This document shows, piece after piece, positions 1-7,085 of a DNA stretch of 9,896 nucleotides (positions are counted from its first letter, which is position 1; every line of letters begins with the position of its first letter). The translations under genes were made by a program, and so were the position numbers. A model generated the notes under the pieces. The model did no database searches. It was given only the letters and a program-made list of their open reading frames with translations, and was not told the DNA's origin. Source of the stretch: Clostridiales bacterium (GTDB lineage Bacteria > Bacillota > Clostridia > Oscillospirales > Oscillospiraceae); contig DQDL01000104.1 of assembly GCA_003533405.1 (NCBI GenBank), positions 3,827 through 13,722 on the forward strand, read 5' to 3'.

Positions 1-455
1 TTAAGGCGCTCGACGAATATGTCGTCGGCGTTGCGGCTATCGTCGTCGGCTCTAAGCTGCTCATAGAATACGGCAGCGAGATAGCCCTGCTGCTCGGCGT
101 TCCCTCGGCGATAATCGGCGTTACAATGGTCGCCATCGGCACGAGCCTGCCGGAGCTCATAACGACCCTCACGGCGATACGCAAAAGGGAATCTAGCATG
201 TCGATAGGCAATATCATCGGCGCAAACATCATCGATCTTGCGCTCATCCTGCCCATTTGCAGCGTCGTTTCCGACGGCAAGCTCACCATTGCCGAGCAGT
301 CGTATGCGCTGGATATGCCCATGTGCTTCGGCATGACGCTCATTGCCGTGCTGCCCCCTCTCATTAAGGGCAGGCTCTACCGCTGGCAGGGCATCCTGAT
401 GCTCGCCCTGTATGCAGTGTATGTTGTCATTCTGGTCACCCAGTACGGCGTGTGA
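1..455 (+). CDS. Calcium/sodium antiporter (CaCA family), C-terminal part, 5' end outside window
   Basis: About 150 residues are readable in the frame starting at base 3, ending at TGA 453-455; the start lies upstream of the window. The visible part is the second half of a K+-independent Na+/Ca2+ exchanger of the YrbG/CaxA type. It carries the second alpha-repeat, recognisable by the GTSLPE motif (near bases 138-155) and the later GNIIGANIID motif (near 204-233). In this family these acidic and polar residues line the cation site. Further hydrophobic stretches, about five membrane segments in the visible part, finish the protein. The family exchanges Ca2+ for Na+ or H+ across the cytoplasmic membrane; the exact ion here is inferred. 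The gene converges on the DUF2798-type gene and shares its terminator. Family assignment is firm, physiological direction is not. Confidence 0.87.
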   Translation, partial: KALDEYVVGVAAIVVGSKLLIEYGSEIALLLGVPSAIIGVTMVAIGTSLPELITTLTAIRKRESSMSIGNIIGANIIDLALILPICSVVSDGKLTIAEQSYALDMPMCFGMTLIAVLPPLIKGRLYRWQGILMLALYAVYVVILVTQYGV

Positions 456-463
456 TAAAACAT

Positions 464-501
464 AAAAACAGGCTGATTCAGTTTGAATCAGCCTGTTTTT
501 T
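464..501. terminator. Bidirectional rho-independent terminator between converging genes
   Basis: A perfect inverted repeat has 17-bp arms (464-480 and 484-500) around a 3-base loop. The arms begin with an A-run and end with a T-run, so the hairpin with a U-tract is formed in transcripts from either strand. It ends the antiporter gene (+, stop 453-455) and the DUF2798-type gene (-). The stop codon of the minus gene (478-480) and its last five sense codons lie inside the hairpin. Confidence 0.9.
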
Positions 502-996
502 GTTGTACTTGTCAAATATCCAATGGACAAACGGCGACACGAAAAACATGCTCCAGAAAAACGCCATCGGGAAGTTTTTCATCACCGTGCCTACCCAAAT
601 CGCAGGGAGCTGGGTGAGCGGCATGCCGCTCAAAATGATCTGGAAAATTATCGCTGCAATAAGGCTCATCGTCGGACACATGACCATGCATGTGCCGATC
701 TGCCGCACCATTTGGCAGAAGTACGGATTGTCCTTTGTGACATCGCAGCGCTTTTCCATGAACTTAGCGCCCGCTTTGTTGCCGATGAGGTTTGACACGA
801 TGAATACGATGACGCACATGAACACCGCTTCCTTGAGCGTGGCGACAAAGACCTCGTAGCTTATCGATGAATAGCCCAAGCCCGGTGTCAGGTTAAACCC
901 CATTTTTATCGCAATGTTGTAAAACTCCATGCCATATGCCATCAAAAATGACATCAGAACTCCGAATATGATCCCCTGCTTTTTCGTCCTCGGCAT
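478..996 (-). CDS. DUF2798-type small integral membrane protein, function unknown
   Basis: A 172-residue protein with ATG at 994-996 and a good ribosome binding site (AGGAGG, + coordinates 1004-1009, 7 nt from the start). It has four hydrophobic segments, roughly residues 8-30, 54-72, 98-123 and 131-160. These form two similar halves: a helix starting after a basic N-terminus, then a second helix pair, as expected for the DUF2798 family, which I recognise mainly from its N-terminus (MPRTKKQGIIFG) and the layout. No catalytic motif is visible. Several cysteines (61, 84, 94, 103, 107) cluster in the central part. It is probably in the cytoplasmic membrane; its role is unknown. It lies downstream of the M48 protease gene on the same strand, but a hairpin and a possible own promoter lie between them. 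Confidence 0.84.
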   Translation of the reverse strand: MPRTKKQGIIFGVLMSFLMAYGMEFYNIAIKMGFNLTPGLGYSSISYEVFVATLKEAVFMCVIVFIVSNLIGNKAGAKFMEKRCDVTKDNPYFCQMVRQIGTCMVMCPTMSLIAAIIFQIILSGMPLTQLPAIWVGTVMKNFPMAFFWSMFFVSPFVHWIFDKYNKKQADSN

Positions 997-1027
997 ATCC
1001 TGCCCTCCTGAAACTATAAATTAAAAA

Positions 1028-1060
1028 GGCGTAATCCATGCACTTGCAATAGACTACGCC
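1028..1060 (-). terminator. Hairpin with T-run: terminator of the M48 gene or attenuator before the DUF2798-type gene
   Basis: Read on the minus strand, a 9-bp stem (1052-1060 with 1028-1036, one G-U pair) encloses a 15-base loop and is followed directly by five T residues (1023-1027 region). It stands about 50 nt after the M48 stop codon and about 30 nt before the DUF2798-type start. If the promoter at 1111-1140 is used, the hairpin would sit inside the leader and act as an attenuator; otherwise it simply ends the M48 transcript. Confidence 0.65.
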
Positions 1061-1110
1061 ATGAGGACTTATTTCTATTTGAGTAAACCGAGATCACACA
1101 TTTTTTGTGT

Positions 1111-1140
1111 ATTATAGCACACATTTTTGCGCGATGTAAG
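1111..1140 (-). promoter_or_regulatory. Candidate promoter of the DUF2798-type gene
   Basis: On the minus strand a perfect -10 TATAAT (1111-1116) is preceded at 18 bp by CTTACA (1135-1140), four of six matches to the -35 consensus. The -10 overlaps the TAA stop of the M48 gene (1112-1114). The leader to the DUF2798-type start would be about 108 nt and would include the hairpin at 1028-1060. The good -10 match supports it, but AT-rich gene ends give such hits by chance. Confidence 0.45.
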
Positions 1141-3430
1141 TGTTTTTATTTTGAAAAATGCGGCTGTCGGGGATGGAGGCAAAGTCAATGTCGCTCACAC
1201 CATGATAGTCAAACAGTGAAAACTTCCAATTGCCGCATGCGTCGAGGTAGTCGGAGAGCTTCGAGTAAAACTCGTCCATTTCATCTATCGTCACATTATC
1301 ATCCAAGCGAACGACCACAGCACTTGCGGAGCAGCTGTCCGCTATGGTCTTGCGGACAAGGAAAACCTCCTGCACCTTGTCACCGATCGAGCCAATGTAT
1401 TCAAGCAGCCCGTCTTGCAGCTCCTGCGGCAGGTGCTCGGTTGACAGGTCATCGTCGGCGCTGAGCTTGTTGAGCTCCTCGCACACTTCAAGCAGCTCCA
1501 GCGATTTTTCACGGTAGCGTTCAAGCTCATCCTCAAGTCCCGCCAAGCAGCAGAACTTGCCGATCTCCTCAAGACCTGCGTCTATGAAATTGCTGTTATA
1601 CTCCATCGCCCGGTATATGCGGTTGAGCCCGTTGGGGTCAAACCTGTGCAGCATCAAGATGCCCTTGGCAAGCATCGCAAAGTAAGTGGCCGCCTCAGGA
1701 AGCTCGGCGATCGCCCTGTCGCACAGAGCCTCGGCCTCGCTCATCCTCCCAAGCGTGGTCAGTGAGGTATATACCTTCGCATACTCTGCCGCAGCGAGCG
1801 GTCTGCCGTCCGCCTCCCACTTTTCCACAAGCTCCAAGGGCTCTAAGTAATATTCCTTGCGCTTTTCGGCATAAACGGGCAGCATGTTTTTGTAAACGAG
1901 CTTATCGATAAAGTCGATTGCCTTTTCGGCATCACGGGTGTACTCCTCGCTGCTTTCAAACTCCAGCGCACGGATATCCGTCACGCCCAGCGCCTTAAGG
2001 CGCATTATAGTCGTCGGATGCGTGGCGTTGCGGGCGGGAAGCTCGGCGGCTGTGAGCTCGTTCCAAGCCTCCTTGCGCTCGGCAGCCCGGCGTTTATAGC
2101 GGCTTATCGACCGGCGCAGGACATCTTTCCTAGGCTGCTTGGTCGCATAGATGCACTCGCTGTCAAGAGCCTCATCCTCCCATTCGTGCAGGTCGTAGTA
2201 ATGCAGCTTCAGCAGGGCAGATGCCGCCACTCTCTTGTCGGCAAACTGTGCCATGGAGCGGTCTGCCGCCTCCTCTCTGCCGAGGGTGGCGGCAAAGTCA
2301 TACAGGAAAAACTGAAAGCTGTACACTGCGTCCAGATGCGAAAACGGCAGCGAAGTGAGCTCGGAAAAGTATTGCTTGTTTCCGCCCTCGGAAAGCCAGT
2401 AGTTATAGAACATTTGCCTGTTCACGGAGGGGCTCGTCAGCAGCATGTGCGAAAATTCGTGCAGCAGTATGCAGTAGAGCTCGTCATCGGACATGATGCT
2501 CAAAAGGACAGCGCCGAGCGTCACCGAATATGTGCTTCCAATCTTAGCGATACCGGCGCTGCAGTCTGATTGTATGAATATTCTGACCTCACCCTTGCAG
2601 CCGAGCTGCGCCTGCGCCTTGGACGCCAAGCGGTACAGCTCGGGGAAATCTTCGGCGTCGACATAGGTCTCGTCGCTCTCAAAAAATTCCTTGCCGAGCG
2701 GGAAGCGGATACGACTGAGTGCGGCGAGAATGTAGATTCCGGAGAAAAACCAAAAAATGACCGTCCAACCGCTGCCTGTGTCGCTCAATGCACCGATGCA
2801 AACGGCGGCAGCTGCGCCGAGCAGGCCGACGAATGCGGCGTACAGGTCGGAAATGAGAATAAGCCTTTTTAAAAGCCTGAGCTTCTGCGCCGCTGTTTCG
2901 GCAGCCTCGACCCTGTGTGCGAGGAAAAATTGCTGCTGCTCGGCGACCTGCATGTCGCCGAACTTTGCAAAATACCGCTTTGTTAAAGGCAGGTTTGCAA
3001 TACTCAGCACCACCGGCAGGGCAAAGCAGACGATGATGGCGGCAACAAGCGTGCTGTGTGGAATGCTTGCCGTTCGAGCTTCGAGAAAGAGCCCGCAGGT
3101 CACAAAGCCGAACGCAAGGACACCGGCTGCGATGATCAAAAGCGTGCCACGCCTTTTAACTCGCTTGTCGAGTGCTGTTTTGGGGACATCCTTTTCGGCT
3201 TCGATCTCGGCCTTTACTTGCTCCTTTGTTACCCCCAGCCCCTTGTACAGAAGAGAGAGCGCTATCTTGACCGTAAGCACCTCGGCGGCGAAGAGGCAAA
3301 CGAAAGCTATTATGTCCCGAGCAGCGAACTCTGTCTCGGCAAGCAGGACAAATATGAGCACTGCCCATGCGAGCGCCAAAACCATGCCCGCTGCCGCACC
3401 TATAAGTCTAATTTTGCTTTTCCTATCCAT
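1112..3430 (-). CDS. Membrane M48-type zinc metalloprotease with TPR-like C-terminal region
   Basis: 772 residues, ATG at 3428-3430 behind GGAGGAG. Residues 10-30, 38-61, 95-117, 126-147, 190-214 and 221-240 are hydrophobic and probably form six membrane helices. The protease domain follows: HEFSH (H324, E325, H328) is the zinc-binding HExxH motif, EEAAD (E386-D390) fits the third ligand motif ExxAD of the M48 family, and a HP..RLKAL stretch from H471 is the usual M48 signature after it. The basic loops (62-94, 148-189) and even helix count suggest the protease domain faces the cytosol, as in HtpX; this is inference. Residues about 534-650 look like helical TPR-type repeats, and the last 120 residues are unrecognised. 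Typical HtpX is about 300 residues, so this is a much larger architecture. Substrate unknown; protein quality control or regulated proteolysis are plausible. No clear promoter of its own is visible; it follows guaA by about 60 nt. Confidence 0.84.
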   Translation of the reverse strand: MDRKSKIRLIGAAAGMVLALAWAVLIFVLLAETEFAARDIIAFVCLFAAEVLTVKIALSLLYKGLGVTKEQVKAEIEAEKDVPKTALDKRVKRRGTLLIIAAGVLAFGFVTCGLFLEARTASIPHSTLVAAIIVCFALPVVLSIANLPLTKRYFAKFGDMQVAEQQQFFLAHRVEAAETAAQKLRLLKRLILISDLYAAFVGLLGAAAAVCIGALSDTGSGWTVIFWFFSGIYILAALSRIRFPLGKEFFESDETYVDAEDFPELYRLASKAQAQLGCKGEVRIFIQSDCSAGIAKIGSTYSVTLGAVLLSIMSDDELYCILLHEFSHMLLTSPSVNRQMFYNYWLSEGGNKQYFSELTSLPFSHLDAVYSFQFFLYDFAATLGREEAADRSMAQFADKRVAASALLKLHYYDLHEWEDEALDSECIYATKQPRKDVLRRSISRYKRRAAERKEAWNELTAAELPARNATHPTTIMRLKALGVTDIRALEFESSEEYTRDAEKAIDFIDKLVYKNMLPVYAEKRKEYYLEPLELVEKWEADGRPLAAAEYAKVYTSLTTLGRMSEAEALCDRAIAELPEAATYFAMLAKGILMLHRFDPNGLNRIYRAMEYNSNFIDAGLEEIGKFCCLAGLEDELERYREKSLELLEVCEELNKLSADDDLSTEHLPQELQDGLLEYIGSIGDKVQEVFLVRKTIADSCSASAVVVRLDDNVTIDEMDEFYSKLSDYLDACGNWKFSLFDYHGVSDIDFASIPDSRIFQNKNTYIAQKCVL

Positions 3431-3444
3431 TCGCTCCTCCGTTT

Positions 3445-3479
3445 GAAAACGCCCTAAAGCCTCGCCGAGACTTTAGGGC
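3445..3479 (-). terminator. Hairpin after guaA, weak or partial terminator
   Basis: A 9-bp perfect stem (3451-3459 with 3471-3479) continues after one mismatch into three more pairs (CTC/GAG) around a GCC loop. On the minus strand it is followed only by GTTTTC, a short T-run. It stands 12 nt after the guaA stop and just before the M48 ribosome binding site. It could end most guaA transcription while letting some pass into the M48 gene, which has no evident promoter of its own. Confidence 0.65.
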
Positions 3480-3490
3480 AGCTTGTTATC

Positions 3491-4471
3491 TTATTCCCAC
3501 TCGATGGTGGAGATGGGCTTGGGGCTGAGCTCGTACAGGACACGGCAGACGCCGGGGACCTCACTCAGGATGCGGTCGGTTATCTTCTTGAGCAACGCCC
3601 AGTCAAGCTCGGGCACAGTTGCGCTCGTTGCGTCAACGCTGTTGACCGCACGGATGACGACCGGCCACTCGTAGGCACGCTTTCCGTTACGAATACCCGT
3701 TGCACGGTAGTCGGGCACGGCGGTGAAGTACTGCCAAATGTCGTTTTGAAGCCCTGCGGCGGCGATCTCCTCACGCAAAATTGCGTCCGACTCACGCACG
3801 GCCTCGAGGCGGTCACGGGTGATAGCGCCTGTGCATCTCACGCCGAGCCCCGGGCCGGGGAAGGGCTGGCGGTAGACCATGCTGTCGGGCAGACCGAGAG
3901 CCTTGCCGACGACACGAACCTCGTCCTTATACAAAAGCTTGACCGGCTCAACGAGCTCAAACCGCAGGTCCTCCGGCAGACCGCCGACATTGTGGTGAGC
4001 CTTAACGCCGTCACTCTCAAGAATATCAGGATATATTGTACCCTGGGCGAGAAACTCGATGCCCTCGAGCTTGCGGGCCTCCTCCTCGAACACACGGATA
4101 AACTCAGCACCGATTATCTTGCGCTTCGCCTCGGGGTCATCGACACCGGCGAGCTTATCAAGGAAGCGGTCAACAGCGTCGACATACACGAGGTTTGCGT
4201 CCATCTGATTGCGGAAAACCTCGACGACCTGCTCGGGCTCGCCCTTGCGCAGCAGACCGTGGTTTACATGCACGCAGGTGAGCTGCTTGCCGACGGCCTT
4301 GATTAAAAGTGCGGCAACGACGGACGAGTCAACGCCGCCGCTTAGCGCCAGCAGCACCTTCTCCGAGCCGACCTGCTCACGGATGAGCTTTACCTGCTCG
4401 TCGATAAAAGCGTTTGCAAGCTCGGGGGTGGTTATTCTCTCCATAGTCTCGGGGCGAACATTGTTATCCAT
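3491..4471 (-). CDS. guaA: GMP synthase ATP-pyrophosphatase subunit lacking the glutaminase domain
   Basis: 326 residues, ATG at 4469-4471, with GGAGGA 6 nt upstream. The enzyme adenylates XMP with ATP and aminates it to GMP, the last step of guanine nucleotide synthesis, in the cytosol. The PP-loop is SGGVDSS (residues 44-50). Other GMP synthase signatures follow: HGLLRKGE near 71, AQGTIYPD near 142, AHHNVGGLPED near 159, QPFPGPGLGVR at 202-212, and the C-terminal dimerisation domain ending in STIEWE. Common bacterial GuaA proteins have about 510-525 residues with an N-terminal class I glutamine amidotransferase domain of about 190 residues; here the protein begins directly at the ATP-pyrophosphatase part, as in split archaeal enzymes. 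nadE lies immediately upstream, so no missing N-terminus can be hidden there. It must use free ammonia or a separate amidotransferase subunit not in this window. Confidence 0.93.
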   Translation of the reverse strand: MDNNVRPETMERITTPELANAFIDEQVKLIREQVGSEKVLLALSGGVDSSVVAALLIKAVGKQLTCVHVNHGLLRKGEPEQVVEVFRNQMDANLVYVDAVDRFLDKLAGVDDPEAKRKIIGAEFIRVFEEEARKLEGIEFLAQGTIYPDILESDGVKAHHNVGGLPEDLRFELVEPVKLLYKDEVRVVGKALGLPDSMVYRQPFPGPGLGVRCTGAITRDRLEAVRESDAILREEIAAAGLQNDIWQYFTAVPDYRATGIRNGKRAYEWPVVIRAVNSVDATSATVPELDWALLKKITDRILSEVPGVCRVLYELSPKPISTIEWE

Positions 4472-4487
4472 TTCTTATCCTCCAAAA

Positions 4488-5225
4488 TTATTCGTCTATC
4501 TTGTTGTAGTGATTAATGCCTATGCGCTTATGCTCGGCACGCCTGTGGTAGCGGTCGATGATCTTCTTGTCACGCTCGCTGACCTCGCCGGTCGTAATAT
4601 AGCTGTCGATGGCGGCGTAGCTTACGCCCATCTCGTCCTCGTCGGTCTGACCGTCAAACAGTCCTGCCGACGGGGCTTTGTTTATGATGCACGCCGGAGC
4701 GGTGAGCCAGCACAGGAACTCGATGACTTCTGTGGCGGTGAGGTCAGAGATGGGGTTGAAGTCGCATGCGCCGTCGCCCCACTTGGTGTAGTAGCCCATG
4801 TACAGCTCACTGCGGTTGCCCGTACCGGCGACAAGGCGATATTCGCTGGCGGCGATGGTGTAGAGCGTTGTCATCCTCAGGCGGGGTGCGATATTATTGA
4901 CCGCCGCATTGCTGAGGGTGGTTATCTCGCTCAGGCGGTCTATCTCCGCCTGGCGCACATCGGTAAGGTCGATGACCCTCGTCTGGATGCCGAAGTGCTC
5001 TGCGACTTCCTTGGCGTCCTTCATATCCTGCTCAAAATTGCGCTTTGATGCGCAGGGCATCATGATGCCGACGGTGTTTTCGCAGGCAAACTTGCACAAA
5101 ATGCCGACAAGGGCGGAGTCCTTGCCGCCGGAGTTGCCGAAAACGATGCCGTCAACGCCGCTTTTTTCAACAAGGTCACGGATAAACTGCACCCTGTTTT
5201 TGAATTCTTCGTTGTAATCTCTCAT
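4488..5225 (-). CDS. nadE: Ammonia-dependent NAD+ synthetase
   Basis: 245 residues, ATG at 5223-5225 with AGGAGC about 6 nt upstream. It performs the last step of NAD+ synthesis: deamido-NAD+ plus ATP and ammonia give NAD+, AMP and pyrophosphate, in the cytosol. The PP-loop is SGGKDSA (residues 32-38). The family blocks GTGNRSELYMGYYTKWGDG (134-152) and the following FNPISDL give the substrate-binding part, and APSAGLFDGQTDEDEMG (184-200) is the conserved C-terminal signature. The length matches the short, ammonia-using form; glutamine-dependent NadE proteins carry an extra N-terminal nitrilase-type domain. It is first in a two-gene operon with guaA (17 nt between stop and next start) and has a good promoter. 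Identification is firm. Confidence 0.94.
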   Translation of the reverse strand: MRDYNEEFKNRVQFIRDLVEKSGVDGIVFGNSGGKDSALVGILCKFACENTVGIMMPCASKRNFEQDMKDAKEVAEHFGIQTRVIDLTDVRQAEIDRLSEITTLSNAAVNNIAPRLRMTTLYTIAASEYRLVAGTGNRSELYMGYYTKWGDGACDFNPISDLTATEVIEFLCWLTAPACIINKAPSAGLFDGQTDEDEMGVSYAAIDSYITTGEVSERDKKIIDRYHRRAEHKRIGINHYNKIDE

Positions 5226-5255
5226 ATTTTGCTCCTATTAATAAAACTACCTAAA

Positions 5256-5283
5256 ATTATATCAGCAGACCGTTTTAAGTCAA
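5256..5283 (-). promoter_or_regulatory. Promoter of the nadE-guaA operon
   Basis: On the minus strand TTGACT (5278-5283) and a perfect TATAAT (5256-5261) are separated by 16 bp. Transcription would begin near 5249, giving a short leader to the nadE ATG at 5225. The -35 lies in the middle of the palindrome at 5274-5289. Confidence 0.78.
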
Positions 5284-5289
5284 CTTAAA
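5274..5289. promoter_or_regulatory. Palindrome over the nadE -35, candidate operator
   Basis: TTTAAGT and its exact reverse complement ACTTAAA (7-bp arms) flank a CA centre. The -35 hexamer of the nadE promoter is inside it. A repressor bound here would block the operon. I do not recognise it as a NiaR, Rex or PurR site, so the regulator is unknown. Confidence 0.4.
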
Positions 5290-5366
5290 TTTTCGTATTC
5301 GACCCGGTTTGTTATGTTTTTTACGGGGTTTGTCCCATAATGTGGCGTGGAAAGGGAGGAATCATC

Positions 5367-6962
5367 ATGTATACCACGCCGTACACGAGTGCGCTTTACC
5401 CATATGATGCACTGTTTACGCCGCTTGAGTGCGGCACACTGAATCTAAAAAACCGCATAATTGCAGTGCCTCCCGACGGCCTGACTGCACTCAGGGCAGA
5501 GCGCTTTGCGCTAGAAGCCGCAGCGGGCGGAGCGGGGCTCGTCTGCACTGAAAATGCTGAGCTATGCGAAAAAATTCGTGAGCATGGAAGCCATGCATTT
5601 TGCCGAATAAGGAGCAAAAGCTTGACCGATGCCATGGGCTGCGACGGGATATGTCTTGACCTGCGGGATATGCCACTCGGCAAGGCTGCCGATGCAACAA
5701 AAAAAGCCCGCCGAACGGTGGGCGAGGGGATGCCCATACTGTGCATGGTGAGCGTGACGAGAACGAACATTGCCGGTCTTGCCTGCCTTGCGTGGGCGGG
5801 TGCAGACATGCTGTGCATCGAGCCGTGCGCCGACAATGCACCGTGGCTGCACAAGCCGACCGAGGGTATGCCCGCAGGCTGCTTTTCGGAGCTTGCGAGA
5901 CTTGCGAAAACCGTAACCGATATTCCAATCGCCGCCTGCGGAAAGCTCGGCTACCCGGACACTGCCGAGGGTGCTTTGCGTGACGGGGTGTGCGATGCAG
6001 TCGTGCTCGGTCGAACGCTGATGGCAGATCCCGAGTGGTGCGTCAAGGCGCAGACGGGCGCTGTTGACGATATAATCCCGTACATAAACCCCGAGGGCAG
6101 GCTGCTTGCAAACGCTTGCGCCACGGCGGAGGATAAAAAGCGCATTGCAGTCATCGGCGGCGGGCTTTCGGGCATGAGCTTTGCCCTGTGCGCCGCAAAC
6201 CGCGGTCACGAGATCGAGCTTTACGAATCCGGCGCAAGGCTCGGAGGACGGCTTATCGGCGAGCGGGGCTCGGACACACTAGGCTACCGTCGCTGGCTCG
6301 TTTTGAAGCTGTGCCGCTCGGAAAATGTTCAGATCTACATTAACAGTTACGCCGATGCGGGGCAACTTCTAAAAAACGGCTGCGATGCCGTTGTCTACGC
6401 AAACGGCACTCGCCTGCGCCCCGAGCCGAACATCCCGAACTGGGGTGATATTCCCTATGCGCCGCTGTGGGTGCTGGCCGCCGGCAAGCGCTTTTCGGCT
6501 CGCCGTATCGCCGTTTTAGGCAGCGGCAGGGAGGCTTGCAAGCTTGCACTGCGTCTCAAGGAAGAACAGCCAACTTTGAGGGTGACGCTCATCGAAGAAA
6601 GCACCGATATAATGTGCACCTCACAGCCTAACGAGCGGGCGTGGTTTAGAAAAACCCTTGAAACGCAAGGTGTTAAGCTCATGATGCACTCGGAGCCCGT
6701 GCGGATATCCGATGGCTGCCTGCTCGTGCGGCAAAGCTGCTCAGCAGCATTGGGTGCGGAATTTTCAAGCGGCACATTCATACGCAGCGTGCCCTGCGAC
6801 CTAATTGTCCTTGCGCAGGAGGAGATACCCGACACCTCGCAGTATCTTGAGTCACGAGGCCGCTTTTCCGAGGCGCAGCTATACTGCCTGCCCGGCTCGT
6901 TTTCGCCATGTGACATCGTGCAAATAAGCCGAGCCGCTTACTCACTTGCGCAGCGGATATGA
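5367..6962 (+). CDS. Compact old-yellow-enzyme/dienoyl-CoA-reductase-like flavoprotein, probably degenerate
   Basis: 531 residues from ATG 5367, chosen over an in-frame ATG at 5340 because GGGAGGA (5354-5360) stands 6 nt upstream of it. The layout is that of the FadH/BaiCD group: an FMN-type TIM barrel (about 15-230, with LFTPLECGTLNLKNR at 16-30 and the phosphate-site-like VVLGRTLMADPEW at 212-224), then a nucleotide-binding Rossmann fold (GGGLSG at 264-269, acidic E287 after the second strand) and a second GSGREA fold at 385-390. Relatives have about 640-670 residues. Here much of the barrel is missing: the HxxH-type active-site stretch (usual HGAHGYL) is replaced near 98-104, the cysteine cluster for the 4Fe-4S centre is absent between 236 and 255, and the final GD motif that contacts FAD reads PGSF (509-512). 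The reading frame is intact, so it may be a repurposed flavoprotein rather than a pseudogene. Substrate unknown. Confidence 0.78.
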   Translation: MYTTPYTSALYPYDALFTPLECGTLNLKNRIIAVPPDGLTALRAERFALEAAAGGAGLVCTENAELCEKIREHGSHAFCRIRSKSLTDAMGCDGICLDLRDMPLGKAADATKKARRTVGEGMPILCMVSVTRTNIAGLACLAWAGADMLCIEPCADNAPWLHKPTEGMPAGCFSELARLAKTVTDIPIAACGKLGYPDTAEGALRDGVCDAVVLGRTLMADPEWCVKAQTGAVDDIIPYINPEGRLLANACATAEDKKRIAVIGGGLSGMSFALCAANRGHEIELYESGARLGGRLIGERGSDTLGYRRWLVLKLCRSENVQIYINSYADAGQLLKNGCDAVVYANGTRLRPEPNIPNWGDIPYAPLWVLAAGKRFSARRIAVLGSGREACKLALRLKEEQPTLRVTLIEESTDIMCTSQPNERAWFRKTLETQGVKLMMHSEPVRISDGCLLVRQSCSAALGAEFSSGTFIRSVPCDLIVLAQEEIPDTSQYLESRGRFSEAQLYCLPGSFSPCDIVQISRAAYSLAQRI

Positions 6963-7056
6963 GGAAATATTACTGATTGTATACCTTTTAAACGGAGCTC
7001 TCGGCAAATTCTGGATGCTATTTTTCGTTCCAAAATCCCCCTATCGGCCTGCGGAC

Positions 7057-7085
7057 TTGATTTTTCAGCATTTTTTTGTTATAAT
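7057..7085 (+). promoter_or_regulatory. Promoter of the SLH-lysozyme gene
   Basis: TTGATT (7057-7062) and a perfect TATAAT (7080-7085) are 17 bp apart, with TG one base before the -10 (extended -10). The start would be near 7092, leaving a leader of about 64 nt before ATG 7156. The rest of the 193-base gap from 6963 shows no gene and no convincing terminator for the upstream flavoprotein gene. Confidence 0.8.

Noticed and set aside
2018..2569. Open frame of 183 codons on the plus strand inside the M48 gene
   Set aside because: It lies antisense to the zinc-site region of a clearly recognisable protease, shows no known domain and has no ribosome binding site; high GC makes such shadow frames common.
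3746..4306. Open frame of 186 codons on the plus strand opposite guaA
   Set aside because: It is antisense to conserved GMP synthase motifs and has low-complexity, unrecognisable composition.
3491..4471. Frameshifted or truncated guaA
   Set aside because: The start has a proper ribosome binding site and nadE ends 17 nt before it, so there is no room or remnant of an amidotransferase domain; the remaining domains are complete.
5340..5366. Upstream ATG for the flavoprotein gene
   Set aside because: The ribosome binding site GGGAGGA lies inside this stretch and is correctly spaced for ATG 5367, so the upstream ATG would make it part of the coding sequence.
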